Source: Pyronema omphalodes (taxonomy: Eukaryota; Ascomycota; Pezizomycetes; Pezizales; Pyronemataceae). Taken from it: 64,000 nucleotides of DNA. The translations under genes were made by a program, and so were the position numbers. Shown here one piece after another: positions 11,501-21,239 of this stretch. The notes beneath the pieces are model-generated. The model saw only the letters and a list, made by a program, of their open reading frames with translations. It was not told where the DNA came from and ran no database searches. How positions within the stretch are numbered: the stretch's first letter is position 1; every line of letters starts with the position of its first letter. The stretch spans positions 310,001 through 374,000 of the forward strand of contig JAJJXM010000031.1 of the NCBI GenBank assembly GCA_024516155.1, given 5' to 3'.

Positions 11501-13216
11501 GAGAAGCAATACGAACAGGCTCGCCGTATCACTCAGCTCGTGTGCACTTGGGTCAGCAAGTCCAACTCCAAGCAGCGTGCTGGACGTGCTGGACGTGTTC
11601 AGAACGGAACTTACTACGCTCTCTTCTCTCGTTCCCGCTTCGACGCCATGCGTGCTACTGGACTTCCTGAGATTCTCCGTTCCGACCTTCAGGAGATCTG
11701 TCTCGACATTAAGCTTCAGGGATTCAAGGATCCAATTGCCCAGTTCTTGTCTGAGGCAATTGAGCCTCCTTCTCCTCATGCCATTGAGGCATCTCTTCGC
11801 CAGCTCGTTGCCCTCGGTGCTATCGACCAGAACGAGAACCTCACCCAGCTTGGACACGTTCTTGCAACCATGCCCGTCGAACCTGCCCTCGGAAAGATGA
11901 TTCTTCTTGCCGTCATCTTCCGTTGTCTCGACCCTATCCTTATTCTTGGTTCTACCTGTGGTGAGGGAGGCAGAGAGCTCTTCGTTTCTCCGCTTGAGCG
12001 TCGTGCTGAGGCCAACCGTGCGAAGCGCTCGTTCGTTCAGGGATCTGCTAGTGACCACATGGCTGTCATCAACGCATACCAGGCATGGCGTGATGTTCGC
12101 GATAGAGAAGGCCAGTACGCTGCTCACCGATTCGCTGAGACCAACTTCTTGCACCGTGGAGCTCTTCGCACCCTCGACCAGACTGCCCAGCAGATCTACG
12201 ACACACTCTCTGACATTGGTATCGTTCCCCGTGTTCGTCGTGGCGAGGCCAAGGCAAACAACATGTTTGGTAACCCAAGCTTGAACGAGAACGCAAGGTG
12301 TGTCCCATTGGTCAAGGCCTTGATCTTGGCCGGAATGTACCCCAACCTTGCTATCGCCGGTGGAGGTCGTGGTCTTCGTACTGCTTCCGAGAACTTCACC
12401 ATGATTCACCCTACTTCTATCCACTATACCAACAAGGACTCTGAGCGCCCCCCTATCGGTACCGTCTACACTTACACCACCAAGGCCCGTAACGCCGACG
12501 GAACTCAGATCATGTTGCGTCAGACTACCAAGTCCACTCAACTTGCCGCCTTGCTCTTTGGAGGCCGTCTTCGTAACGTCCAAAACAACCTTGAAATTGA
12601 CGGCTGGCTTCCTTTCAAGATTCGTGAGGGCCACGGAAAGGTCCTCACCGAGTTCAAGAACTGTCTCGACCGTCTCCTTGCCCACGCTTTCAGAACCCTC
12701 TCTAAGCGTGGTCATGGTTCTAACGGATACCTCGCCGATGATCCAGCTCGTGAGACCCTCGCTCAGGGATTGGTTGAAGTCCTTAGCACCGACTCTGGAA
12801 TCAGAAGCGCTCGCCACATCAACATCGGAGGTGGCAATGGCAACGGAAGAGGCGACTTTAGCCACATCCGCCGCCCTGGCGAGCAGTCCGAGGACTTCCC
12901 TCAACTTGGTGCCCCGTCTCGTCCTGGATCTAGAAACGGTGGCTGGCGCGGTGATAGCCGTCCTGCCTCCCGTCCTGGATCCGCGACTGGTCGCTACTCT
13001 GATGTGAGGACACAGGAACCCGGATTCTCAGGCTTCAACAACAGATCCCAGCAGGGTGACAGAGCAGGAGGTTCCTCTGGCTTTAACCAGAGAGACGGAG
13101 GCCTTCCTACTGGACCTAGAGGTGGAAATGGACCCAGAGGTGGAAATGGATTCGGTGGTGGAAACGACAACAGATACAAAGCCGACTCCCGGATTCAGGG
13201 CCTCTGGAGGAAGTAG
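8581..13216 (+). CDS. DExH-box (DEVH) ATP-dependent RNA helicase, DHX9/DHX36/YTHDC2 group
   Basis: ATP-driven RNA/RNP remodelling helicase. Exons are 8581-9225, 9274-10333 and 10383-13216; introns of 48 and 49 nt join in phase to give 1512 aa. The N-terminus is a Gly/Arg/Asn-rich low-complexity region (residues 1-120). A dsRNA-binding-like fold follows at ~185-235, ending in KKVAEKTAAQHLL and split by intron 1. The helicase core has motif I GATGSGKT (~561), Ia TQPRRIAA, II DEVH (~665), III SAT (~702), V (STNIAETSITIP) and VI QRAGRAGR (~965), then the HA2/winged-helix and OB-like regions of DEAH proteins. The final ~130 residues are RGG/Ser-rich, typical of RNA binding. An insertion between motifs III and IV is Ser/Pro-rich. 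DEVH rather than DEAH excludes the Prp2/16/22/43 splicing helicases. Which DHX subfamily it belongs to cannot be settled by eye, so no symbol is given. Confidence 0.93.
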
Positions 13217-14367
13217 ATTGTGACGAGAGGAGACACCCAGCTTGATATCGTCTGAGCTAGAGATTTGATGCTCGATGATGGAAGGCAGTGTTTGATGAGA
13301 CCGCCAGACGGTGTCTCTTCATCAACACCAAGCTCAAGAAGTGGTGATTCAGAAGGGGATGAAAGTCGGGAGGTGGTAATACGCCGGAAGAGAATGCAGA
13401 CACGATAAGAAACGGAGGCTACAGACACGCCTGAGTGGCCAGGAAACGAAAAGAGACCGAGGCTGATTACAGCAAGTATTAGGCCCTATTGGGGTAATGA
13501 GGAGACGGAAAAGTTGGTGCTTTTTTTGCTTATTACTTACGCCATTCCATTGATTTTCTTTTTTCTGCACCTTCTTCTATTCTACTACACTTATTTCTTT
13601 TTTGATGGGTTTAGACTTCTTTTCTTGTTTTCTTTTTTTGTTTCATTTTCTTCAAATGGCGTTTTGCGTGGCTTTGGGAGATGTTGTGTATGATAGGATG
13701 ATAGCTAGATCTGGGGTCGTGGAAATCATCGGAGGATAGGATTGCATATACCTTTGTAGGAGTGTGTGTCATGCTCCGAGAAAAATTTATTGGGTTTACT
13801 GATAAGATGTGCTTGTTGCTATGGCTTTGGTTTTGATTATCTCAGGTTATGTTGGCTGGGATTTATGTGTGCTACGATTTGATGGTGATGGTTACCGTTG
13901 ATAATTTTTGTGGCCCGATAAAATGTCGAATCATGTGCTAAAGAGATGATGGAAGATTTGCTTACTCCGGCAACTTGGGGACCTCGATATCATGGGGAAT
14001 GTGCTTTATATCATATATGTTTTGCCGAGATTGATAGATAGATCCTATGGAATTGAATTTTTGCTGCTCTTACTTGGTTCAAATTCTCATTTTTGATCCG
14101 GTGCATTGTAGGGGTAAGCATTAGTTGCCTATTGTGTTTCTCACGACTCTATAAGGTTTTTAGATGTGGTTTAAATTCTTTAAAATTGCAATCTACAAAA
14201 AAATGTCTAAAACATGCATTGAAAATCAAATACCCATTCCTCTCATCCTTCGTATCCTTCATATCCTATCACCACCTATCCCATCTTCACAAAGTTCCAT
14301 CCTAACCTCGGTATCTTAGACACCTCTCGATCTCTTTGTCCACCACGGTCTTTGTAATCATTCAAAC
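13217..14367 (+). other. Spacer with helicase 3' UTR
   Basis: T-rich stretches around 13560-13660 and 14093-14300, with no supported gene. The small frames here have no domain and no plausible start context. Confidence 0.5.
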
Positions 14368-14925
14368 TCAACTCCTCAGCAGACCCTCGAGATATTCAAT
14401 CTCCTCCGGCAAAACATAACTATCCAACCAGCCCAAGGGTCCCAAAGCACACCTCCCAATCCCATCCACCACATCTCTCCCCCAGCTCGTCTCCACTACA
14501 AACCCCCTCCGCTTCGTACTCCACCTCATCCTAATCATGAACCCATCCTCCCAATCTTCCTCCTTCTCGCAACCAGGCCCTTTACATATTATCACACATT
14601 TCTTCTCCGTCATCGTTATTAAGTCTACCGATACCGGGGATTTGGCACTGAAACATAAGGAGGACCAGAATAGGACATTTTCGAGAAGGTGGGAGGGATT
14701 GTTGAATGTGCGAGAATTGCAGGGGAGGAGTTCGTGTGGGGATAGAGGGGTGGGGTTGCGAAGAGGGTGGGGTTGGTGCATAAAGATAGGAGGCGGGGGT
14801 TTGTGAGGGGATTTTGCGGCGGGGATGGAGTTGCGGAGGGGGGAGTTGCGAAGAGAATGGGATTTGGAGGTGCGTGGGGTGCGGTTGGTCTGGCCGCGGC
14901 CAGTGCATCGACGGGATTGAGGCAT
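14368..14925 (-). CDS. Hypothetical protein (185 aa)
   Basis: Single-exon frame of 185 codons on the minus strand. The first ~95 residues are Pro/Ser/His-rich and look like low-complexity sequence. The last ~80 residues have a more protein-like composition with a Cys-containing segment (KKCVIICKGPGCEKEEDW) and alternating charged and hydrophobic residues ending in EEIEYLEGLLRS. I recognise no family. The true start could be internal, at the Met preceding TEKKC, or the frame could be fortuitous. It lies between the helicase gene and the LINE insertion and is not part of the LINE. Confidence 0.4.
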   Translation of the reverse strand: MPQSRRCTGRGQTNRTPRTSKSHSLRNSPLRNSIPAAKSPHKPPPPIFMHQPHPLRNPTPLSPHELLPCNSRTFNNPSHLLENVLFWSSLCFSAKSPVSVDLITMTEKKCVIICKGPGCEKEEDWEDGFMIRMRWSTKRRGFVVETSWGRDVVDGIGRCALGPLGWLDSYVLPEEIEYLEGLLRS

Positions 14926-15166
14926 GGTGGGTGCGGGATGTGGTGTGTGGGTTTAAGGATGGGGATTGGGAAGAAAGGCGTTTGGAGGGGGGTTTTTATG
15001 GAGGGGGTTTGGGTTTACAGGTTGAATGGGTAATTTGTTTTTGATGAGGTGGGTAGGCAAGATGCTTAGGGTGACTACATTTATCATGTATGTACGTCGA
15101 GGTTGAATTATGTATTGTATCATGTTTATTCACTCGTTATGGTGGAAGTAATCCCCGATGTCGCAT

Positions 15167-15181
15167 TGTGAATGGCTGGCA
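15167..15181 (+). repeat. 5' target-site duplication of the LINE
   Basis: TGTGAATGGCTGGCA, repeated exactly at 21225-21239 on the far side of the retrotransposon. Fifteen bp is normal for target-primed reverse transcription. Confidence 0.93.
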
Positions 15182-15290
15182 CCCCACGCCACACCAACGC
15201 TAGAAAAACACCACGTTTCTCGCTTAATTATCCAAATCGGGAAGTCGGAGAGAATTCTCACGGCTTCACGACATTCCACCTCTGAGGCCC

Positions 15291-17096
15291 ATGGCTCCCA
15301 TGAAGCCTCCCCCCCCTCCGCGCTTCGGCCTCACCTCCGAAATGCGCACTTTCAGCGGCAGCAACTCCTCCAGAGTGTCCACTCCCGCCCCAGAGTCCGC
15401 AGACGACGTGTTCGGCGCGTCTGCCCCCGACACCCCTACGCGTGCGAGCAAGAACTTGCCGCTAGGTACCACGCCCGGTTCTGGATGGTCATCCAGCAGC
15501 CCTCTATCCTCGTGCCCCAGCACGGTCAAAAAACGAGCCCACGTCGCGGCCTTTGGGTCTGCCATGGGACACGAACTGCGCTCTGCCCCAGCAGTCGGCA
15601 CACAAGCCTCACCGCTGGTCAGCTCGACCCTGCTTGACCAACTGTCTGCTCGCCTGGCAGCCACAGAAACTCGTATGCGCGCGCTGGAAGAAAAGCTCAG
15701 CCAGCAAGACTCCCGTCCCTGCTCGTGCCCGGCGTCGCAAGTCGCCCGCACCGCCCCCCGCACCTCTCCGACCACCCGTCCAACCGCCCCCACCGCCTCC
15801 CAGAAGTCTGCCCCAGCAGAAAGCAACAAACCCGCAGCTCTGGCGGCCACAAAAACCCGTGCACACGCCCTCCCCGCCGTACAGGCCCCGGTGGGCACCT
15901 CTAAGCTCACCGCTGCCCAGTCCTACGCGGCTATGCTTCGTAACAACCTCCCGCAGCTCCCCCCTCCTCCTCCTGCGCCCGCTTGGCAAACATTCCAAAC
16001 CAAGCAGCAAAAGAAGCAAGCCCAACGGCTTAACAACCCGTTCTCCCCGGAGAAAAATCTCGCCACCGAAGATAGACGCATCATCTTCACTCGTCAGGAC
16101 GGAGCTCGCCCCTCCCCCAAACCGGATCAAGAATTCACGGCGGCAGTCAACGTGTGCCTGCACCTCCGAGGAGCACCTCAATTCCACCGTCTCGCCAAAG
16201 TCTCCCGCAACAGCAAGGGGACTATCACCGCTACCACAGTCCCGGGAGTGAGCGCAACCACCATTGTTGGTTGCTACCGTAACGAAATATTAAATGCCAT
16301 GCGTGAAGTCGATCGTGCTGTAGTCGACGTCCGTCCTATGGAAAAGTGGGTGAAGCTGAAAGTCCACGGAATCCCACTTAATCGTTTCTTGGGAAGGGGA
16401 CCCAACGGTCTCCGCAAGATGGAACTCGAGCTCCAGGCGAACCATGAAGGGCTGGAAATCGTTCCTGGTGCCCGCTGGTTGGGTAAACGCAGCACCATCC
16501 GTGACCGCCTTGAAAGAGGCGAAATCCAATCGTCGTCAGCAGTTTTCGTGGTCAAAGGCTCCCCCGCAGCACAGATGCTGATGTCCCGTGGGGCACTCCT
16601 GGGATCCACGAGGTACCGGGTAGAATTGTTTAACCATGAAGGCCCCGACAGCCAGTGCGCGGGCTGCCTCAAATGGGGACACATTCGCGAGCGGTGCACC
16701 ACCCCCGCCGTTCTTCGCTGTCGTTTCTGTGGCCAAAACCACTCTTCCGATGCCCACGCATGCGGTATGGAGGGATGCTCCGTACCCAAAGGACTCCCCT
16801 GCCAGCACTCCAAGGCTGCGGCCCGCTGCGTCAACTGTCGTGGCAACCATTATGCCAACTCCCGCATCTGTCCTTCTCGCATAGAAGCGGTTGCCCTCGC
16901 CAGGCAACTCCGTCATTCCTCCTCCGGATCGCAGGCTTCCACCTCCACCACTGCGAATACCACCAACGCCGATGCCTCGAATCCCGAAGCCTCCCAAGAG
17001 TCCACGGAGTCGACAATTCAACCCTCCCCCCGCCCCGATGCCATACTGTCCGACCCGGACGAAATGGTTGATGCCGTTGTGCCAGACAACAATTAA
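15291..17096 (+). CDS. LINE ORF1, gag-like nucleic-acid-binding protein
   Basis: A 601-aa protein that would coat the retrotransposon RNA in an RNP. The N-terminal third is Pro/Ser/Thr-rich, with a predicted coiled coil at ~112-135 (LLDQLSARLAATETRMRALE). A mixed alpha/beta region follows at ~265-450. Three Cys-His knuckles come next: CAGCLKWGHIRERC (~455, canonical CX2CX4HX4C), CRFCGQNHSSDAHAC (~473) and CVNCRGNHYANSRIC (~512). The tail is Ser/Thr/Asn-rich. The stop TAA overlaps the start of ORF2 as TAATG, implying coupled translation. The start is chosen as the ATG at 15291, shortly after the 5' end; a second in-frame ATG lies three codons later. Confidence 0.92.
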   Translation: MAPMKPPPPPRFGLTSEMRTFSGSNSSRVSTPAPESADDVFGASAPDTPTRASKNLPLGTTPGSGWSSSSPLSSCPSTVKKRAHVAAFGSAMGHELRSAPAVGTQASPLVSSTLLDQLSARLAATETRMRALEEKLSQQDSRPCSCPASQVARTAPRTSPTTRPTAPTASQKSAPAESNKPAALAATKTRAHALPAVQAPVGTSKLTAAQSYAAMLRNNLPQLPPPPPAPAWQTFQTKQQKKQAQRLNNPFSPEKNLATEDRRIIFTRQDGARPSPKPDQEFTAAVNVCLHLRGAPQFHRLAKVSRNSKGTITATTVPGVSATTIVGCYRNEILNAMREVDRAVVDVRPMEKWVKLKVHGIPLNRFLGRGPNGLRKMELELQANHEGLEIVPGARWLGKRSTIRDRLERGEIQSSSAVFVVKGSPAAQMLMSRGALLGSTRYRVELFNHEGPDSQCAGCLKWGHIRERCTTPAVLRCRFCGQNHSSDAHACGMEGCSVPKGLPCQHSKAAARCVNCRGNHYANSRICPSRIEAVALARQLRHSSSGSQASTSTTANTTNADASNPEASQESTESTIQPSPRPDAILSDPDEMVDAVVPDNN

Positions 17097-20000
17097 TGCT
17101 GAAACACCTCAAAGTGTTTCAGCTTAATTGCCGTAAGAGCGGTGAGGTTCTTACGGCGGCGATGGAGAGTGGTGTGGAACTGGAGGCGGACTTGGTACTC
17201 ATCCAAGAACCCCCCACGTTCCAGGGATGGAGGCACCCCGCCTTCGACTTCATATGGGGAGGTCGAGTGCTCACGGGTGTCCGGAAGGATTCGGTATGGA
17301 CGGTCCGCGTTCGGGAGGACTTGGGAAGGGAAGGAGCAGGGGATGTCCAGGTTCTTGACGTTCTTTGCCGAGGTCACCGCCAGATACGCATCGTGAATGT
17401 CTACGATGCTGTCCGAACGGCTGATAACACAAGACCTGCAAGGTTGGTAACGTGGTCACGAATTATCACTCCAGGCACGATCCTCGCCGGTGACTTCAAC
17501 GCCCACAGTAGGAGATGGAACCCCTACTGTGACCAACCGATCCACCACGCCTTTCTAGAGGAGCTCATGGACGAACATGATTTGCGGTACGTCGGGGATG
17601 GGCTCGAAACCCACTCCCAGAGCGGGCAGCGACGGATAAGCGTGATTGATCTGGTCTTCGCCACGATGGAGGTGGCCCCCCATGTATTGGCCCGCCGCCT
17701 AGACGACCCCAAGCACGCCACCACGTCAGACCATGAAGCCATCTGGTGGGAGGTCACGTCGGTAGTGGAACCGGAGGACTATGACGCGCCAACTCGTGGT
17801 TGGGCGGTGGGGGAATTACTTGAGAACGAGGACACGGTGCAGAAAGCGGCGTCAGACTGGCACCGTCGAAGCGAACGCAGGTCACCGCTGTCCAGTCGCT
17901 GCTCAACGGAAGAGGTGGAAGCTGAAGCGATTTGGATCAGGGAACAGCTCACGGAGCTGCTTGATGAACATGCCAGGAGGGTGCGCATCACCGCTCGTTC
18001 CAAACGGTGGTGGGGGGCGGACATCAAAGCAGCCCGCAGCAAATATGGCCGCATTCGTCGCGCTGCCAAACAGGGCCGTGCTACGACGGAGCAGGAAGTA
18101 GAAGCGAGGAACTCCTACAACAAGATTCAACGTTCCCGCAAGCGTTCTTGCTGGGGCACTTTTCTCGAGACCGCTAATGGTGACGCAGTTTGGCAGGTCC
18201 TCCGTTCAACCACCCCCCGCACTACCACGGTGGTGGGCAGCCTCACTGACGAAAACGGCAACACCGCGGACGACGAGCAGGCCAAACGAGAAATGCTGGC
18301 TGCCGTCTCGTTCCCTCCCCCGAATGCGTACCGCTCCCGCTGGAGATTCTGCTCCCCCAACCCCGGACAAGGCTACCAGATGGTTACCGAAGATCTGGTC
18401 TCGGAAGCTATCTCTCGCCAAAGCAACTCCAAAGCACCCGGCAAGGACTCCCTGGGAGTTCCCATCATCAAGGCGTTAATGAAGTGGGACCCTACACGCA
18501 TCACCGCCCTGGTCACGCAGTGCATCCGACTGAGCTACCACCCGGCAGACTGGAAACTCGCCAAAGGAATCTGCATTCCCAAACCGGGGAAGCCCAGTTA
18601 TGACAAGGCCAAGAATTTTCGAGTCATCTCGCTTCTCAGCTGTCTTGGTAAGCTTGTCGAGAAGGTCGCCACAATGCTGATTACCGAAGCTGTGGAAACC
18701 AGTGGGTATCTCCACGTGGGCCAGTTTGGAGGACGGAAAGGACGCTCCGCTGCGGATGCAGCAGCAGTACTCGTGACTGCGGTCGAGGAAGCGTGGGAAA
18801 AGAAGCTGCTGGCTGGAGCGCTCTTGATGGACGTTAAGGGGGCTTTCCCGACGGTCAATGCGGAGTGCCTAGCGAACAAGATGCGATCCGCTGGGATCGA
18901 AGAGGATTTGATTGGGTGGGTTGAGAGCTTCATGAACTCTCGTTCGGTCGAAATCACGATTGCTGGAGACGCTGGCGCTCCAATCCGCACCAACACCGGG
19001 CTCCCCCAAGGATCTCCTGTCTCCCCCATACTCTTTCTAATTTATATTGCTGAACTCGCATATATAGTTGAGCGAGAGATGTCGGATACAGTCGGTTTGT
19101 CCTTCGTCGATGACGTGACGTGGATCGCCCGAGGAAAAACCCCCGAAGAAGTAGCTGCGAAACTGAGCCGTTGCGCTGAGATATGCATATACTGGGCCCG
19201 CGGCAACGCAGTACGCTTCGAACCCGATAAGACGGAAGCCATCCTCTTCTCTAACCGCCGATCCCCCCCGGACACCTCCACAGTCACCATCCCCGTTGAT
19301 GATCACCTTGTTTCCTTCTCTTCCCGTCCCGTTCGGTGGTTGGGCTACTGGTTGGAACAGTCGCTCACGTTCAACCACCACCACCAACGGTGGACTGCTA
19401 AGGCACGACAACAGCAAGCACGGCTTGCTCGCCTGTGCAAAAGACAGGGGCTCCCTCCCGCAAGCACCGCCAACCTCCAAAAAGCGGTAGTCCAATCCGT
19501 GGCTACGTACGGTATTGATGTTAATGCCGCTCGCAAAAAACCTCCTCGTGACGCTGGCAAAATCACCCGTCTTCAACTGATCCTCAGCCAACAAGCCCGA
19601 GCCGTCACAGGGTGCCTCCGCACAACCCCCCTCGGCTTTCTGATGGCTGAAGGAGCCACCCGTCCCGCAGAAGCAATAGTGCGTAGTAGGGAAGCTCGGT
19701 TCCGAGCACGAATTCTCACTCGTCCTCCCCCGGCGGCCTCCACCCAACCGTCCCCGACCGCCGACGCCATCCGCAGCCTGACACGACGAGCAGCTGCTCG
19801 TACAGGCTTCACCGCCATCGAAACCGTCGAACCCCCCGCTCGTTTCAACTTCCGCTACATGGATGTTGTAGTAGAACCTCGCGAGGAAGCGGCAGCTTCA
19901 GCACGCAGCTGGCGCTCGCTCCAAGCGCTCTGCTTCTGGACCGACGGCTCCAGAATTAACGACAGGAGTGGCGCAGGGTACGTCCATTATGTCGACGGCT

Positions 20001-20863
20001 CCCTTGTCTCCCGCTCCTTTCACCTTGGCCCACATGTCGAGGTCTTCGACGCCGAGCTTTTCGCCATCCACCAGGCCTTGCTCGAATGCTACGACGACCT
20101 AATCATCCCCCCCCCGATGAAAAAGATCGTCATCTTCTCAGATGCCCAGGCTGCTCTGGCCCGCATCATGACGGAGGACCCCGGCCCTGGACAGTCCCTG
20201 TCCCGCCGCATCCGCGGATTGGTAAGAGACTTCGTCAATTGGGACGTCGATGTCCAGATCCGCTGGGTTCCTGGGCACTCCGACATTGAGGAAAATGAAG
20301 CCGCAGATGGCGCTGCTAAGCTGGGTGCGCAGCATCGATGCGAGGCACAGGCGCTCACTCGGTGCACCGACCCAACCTGCTTTACCCCCCCGGAAGCATC
20401 CCTCGCTCACATCAACAGAGTAGCCACTGAGACTCTGGCTGATATCACCAAACGCTGGATCACCAAGGACCTACGCTCCAGCAAGTCCTACAGACCACGC
20501 CGCAAGTTTGGTCTGCGAGCAGACCTCCGGGACCTGCCCAAGCGAAAGGCTGCGGTCTTCCTCCAGCTCGCGTCTGGCCACGCACTGGTGGGAACCCACC
20601 TTAAACGAATTAAAAAGAAAGAATCTGACGCTTGTTGGTGGTGTGAGTCCAACCAGCGTCAAACCAGAGGACACCTCTTCGGAGAGTGCCGGAGATGGCA
20701 ATCAGAGTTTGGGAAGCTCCGGAAAGAGGTGGAAAGAATTACGGGGAGACCGAGGAGGACGCGGGGACGTTTGAAAGTAGTGAATATTTTTAGGGACGAT
20801 CGACTCACGAAAGCGATCTTGGAATACCTGGCTGCAACCCAGATTGGCAGACGATATGAATAG
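17096..20863 (+). CDS. LINE ORF2, endonuclease-reverse transcriptase-RNase H polyprotein
   Basis: A 1255-aa replication protein. Residues ~1-225 form an apurinic-type endonuclease with LNCRKS, E in LIQEPP (~36), GDFNAHSRRW (~132) and the catalytic SDH (~211). The reverse transcriptase (~440-720) shows PKPGKPSYDKAKNFRVISLL, LMDVKGAFPTV, TGLPQGSPVSPILF and the active-site box FVDD (~670), a variant of YADD that occurs in LINE reverse transcriptases. The RNase H domain (~945-1085) carries TDGS, E in DAELFAIHQ, SDAQAA and the GHSDIEENEAAD terminal segment. A C-terminal CX2C..H..C element (CWWCESNQRQTRGHLFGEC, ~1178) is typical of the group. No internal stop or frameshift is visible. Translation probably reinitiates at the ATG overlapping the ORF1 stop. 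Confidence 0.96.
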   Translation: MLKHLKVFQLNCRKSGEVLTAAMESGVELEADLVLIQEPPTFQGWRHPAFDFIWGGRVLTGVRKDSVWTVRVREDLGREGAGDVQVLDVLCRGHRQIRIVNVYDAVRTADNTRPARLVTWSRIITPGTILAGDFNAHSRRWNPYCDQPIHHAFLEELMDEHDLRYVGDGLETHSQSGQRRISVIDLVFATMEVAPHVLARRLDDPKHATTSDHEAIWWEVTSVVEPEDYDAPTRGWAVGELLENEDTVQKAASDWHRRSERRSPLSSRCSTEEVEAEAIWIREQLTELLDEHARRVRITARSKRWWGADIKAARSKYGRIRRAAKQGRATTEQEVEARNSYNKIQRSRKRSCWGTFLETANGDAVWQVLRSTTPRTTTVVGSLTDENGNTADDEQAKREMLAAVSFPPPNAYRSRWRFCSPNPGQGYQMVTEDLVSEAISRQSNSKAPGKDSLGVPIIKALMKWDPTRITALVTQCIRLSYHPADWKLAKGICIPKPGKPSYDKAKNFRVISLLSCLGKLVEKVATMLITEAVETSGYLHVGQFGGRKGRSAADAAAVLVTAVEEAWEKKLLAGALLMDVKGAFPTVNAECLANKMRSAGIEEDLIGWVESFMNSRSVEITIAGDAGAPIRTNTGLPQGSPVSPILFLIYIAELAYIVEREMSDTVGLSFVDDVTWIARGKTPEEVAAKLSRCAEICIYWARGNAVRFEPDKTEAILFSNRRSPPDTSTVTIPVDDHLVSFSSRPVRWLGYWLEQSLTFNHHHQRWTAKARQQQARLARLCKRQGLPPASTANLQKAVVQSVATYGIDVNAARKKPPRDAGKITRLQLILSQQARAVTGCLRTTPLGFLMAEGATRPAEAIVRSREARFRARILTRPPPAASTQPSPTADAIRSLTRRAAARTGFTAIETVEPPARFNFRYMDVVVEPREEAAASARSWRSLQALCFWTDGSRINDRSGAGYVHYVDGSLVSRSFHLGPHVEVFDAELFAIHQALLECYDDLIIPPPMKKIVIFSDAQAALARIMTEDPGPGQSLSRRIRGLVRDFVNWDVDVQIRWVPGHSDIEENEAADGAAKLGAQHRCEAQALTRCTDPTCFTPPEASLAHINRVATETLADITKRWITKDLRSSKSYRPRRKFGLRADLRDLPKRKAAVFLQLASGHALVGTHLKRIKKKESDACWWCESNQRQTRGHLFGECRRWQSEFGKLRKEVERITGRPRRTRGRLKVVNIFRDDRLTKAILEYLAATQIGRRYE

Positions 20864-21224
20864 CAGCGCAAGAGAGGGAAAAGTACGCGAGTGTTTTTTG
20901 TTTCTTTTGTGTTTCTGTACCTTTTCCTTTGTTTTTTCACTTAAAGGAGGACACGCATGGGCAAATTTGTTTTTCTTTTCTTTTTAGAAGACGTTTGTTT
21001 CGTTTCTTTCTCTGATTTTTTCCTTATGAGATTGGCTTTAGGGGGTGGGGGAAGTTAAAGTTTTGTTTTTTCTCGCGCGGGGACGTTTTGGGGATAAGGA
21101 GATTAGGGGGCCTCATTAGGAGGCTTCGGCCTCGAGGACAGGATTAGGATAGTGCCATAGTTTCCCGCATAGGCCTTAGAGGCCTCGAACGGTGTATGAT
21201 TAAAATGTAAATGTAAATGTAAAA

Positions 21225-21239
21225 TGTGAATGGCTGGCA
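21225..21239 (+). repeat. 3' target-site duplication of the LINE
   Basis: Second copy of TGTGAATGGCTGGCA, directly after the TAAATG-type tail. Confidence 0.93.

Larger units (their letters stand above)
15182..21224 (+). mobile_element. Full-length non-LTR retrotransposon (LINE, Tad/I-like)
   Basis: A 6043-bp LINE with a 109-bp 5' UTR, a gag-like ORF1 (15291-17096), an EN-RT-RNase H ORF2 (17096-20863) and a ~360-bp 3' UTR. It ends in a short TAAATG/TAAAATG repeat tail (about 21200-21224) and is flanked by exact 15-bp target-site duplications. Both frames are fully open and the endonuclease, RT and RNase H catalytic motifs are present, so it may still be capable of movement. The GC-rich open frames show no excess of C-to-T stops, so repeat-induced point mutation has not struck it. 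The domain order places it near the Tad/I group of fungal LINEs; the exact clade needs a phylogeny. Confidence 0.95.

Noticed and set aside
11348..12904. 518-codon minus-strand frame across the DExH helicase
   Set aside because: Antisense shadow of a strongly codon-biased gene; its Ser/Val/Leu-rich composition mirrors the sense codons.
15553..16251. Long Pro-rich frame inside LINE ORF1
   Set aside because: Shadow of the GC-rich ORF1 in another phase; no domain.
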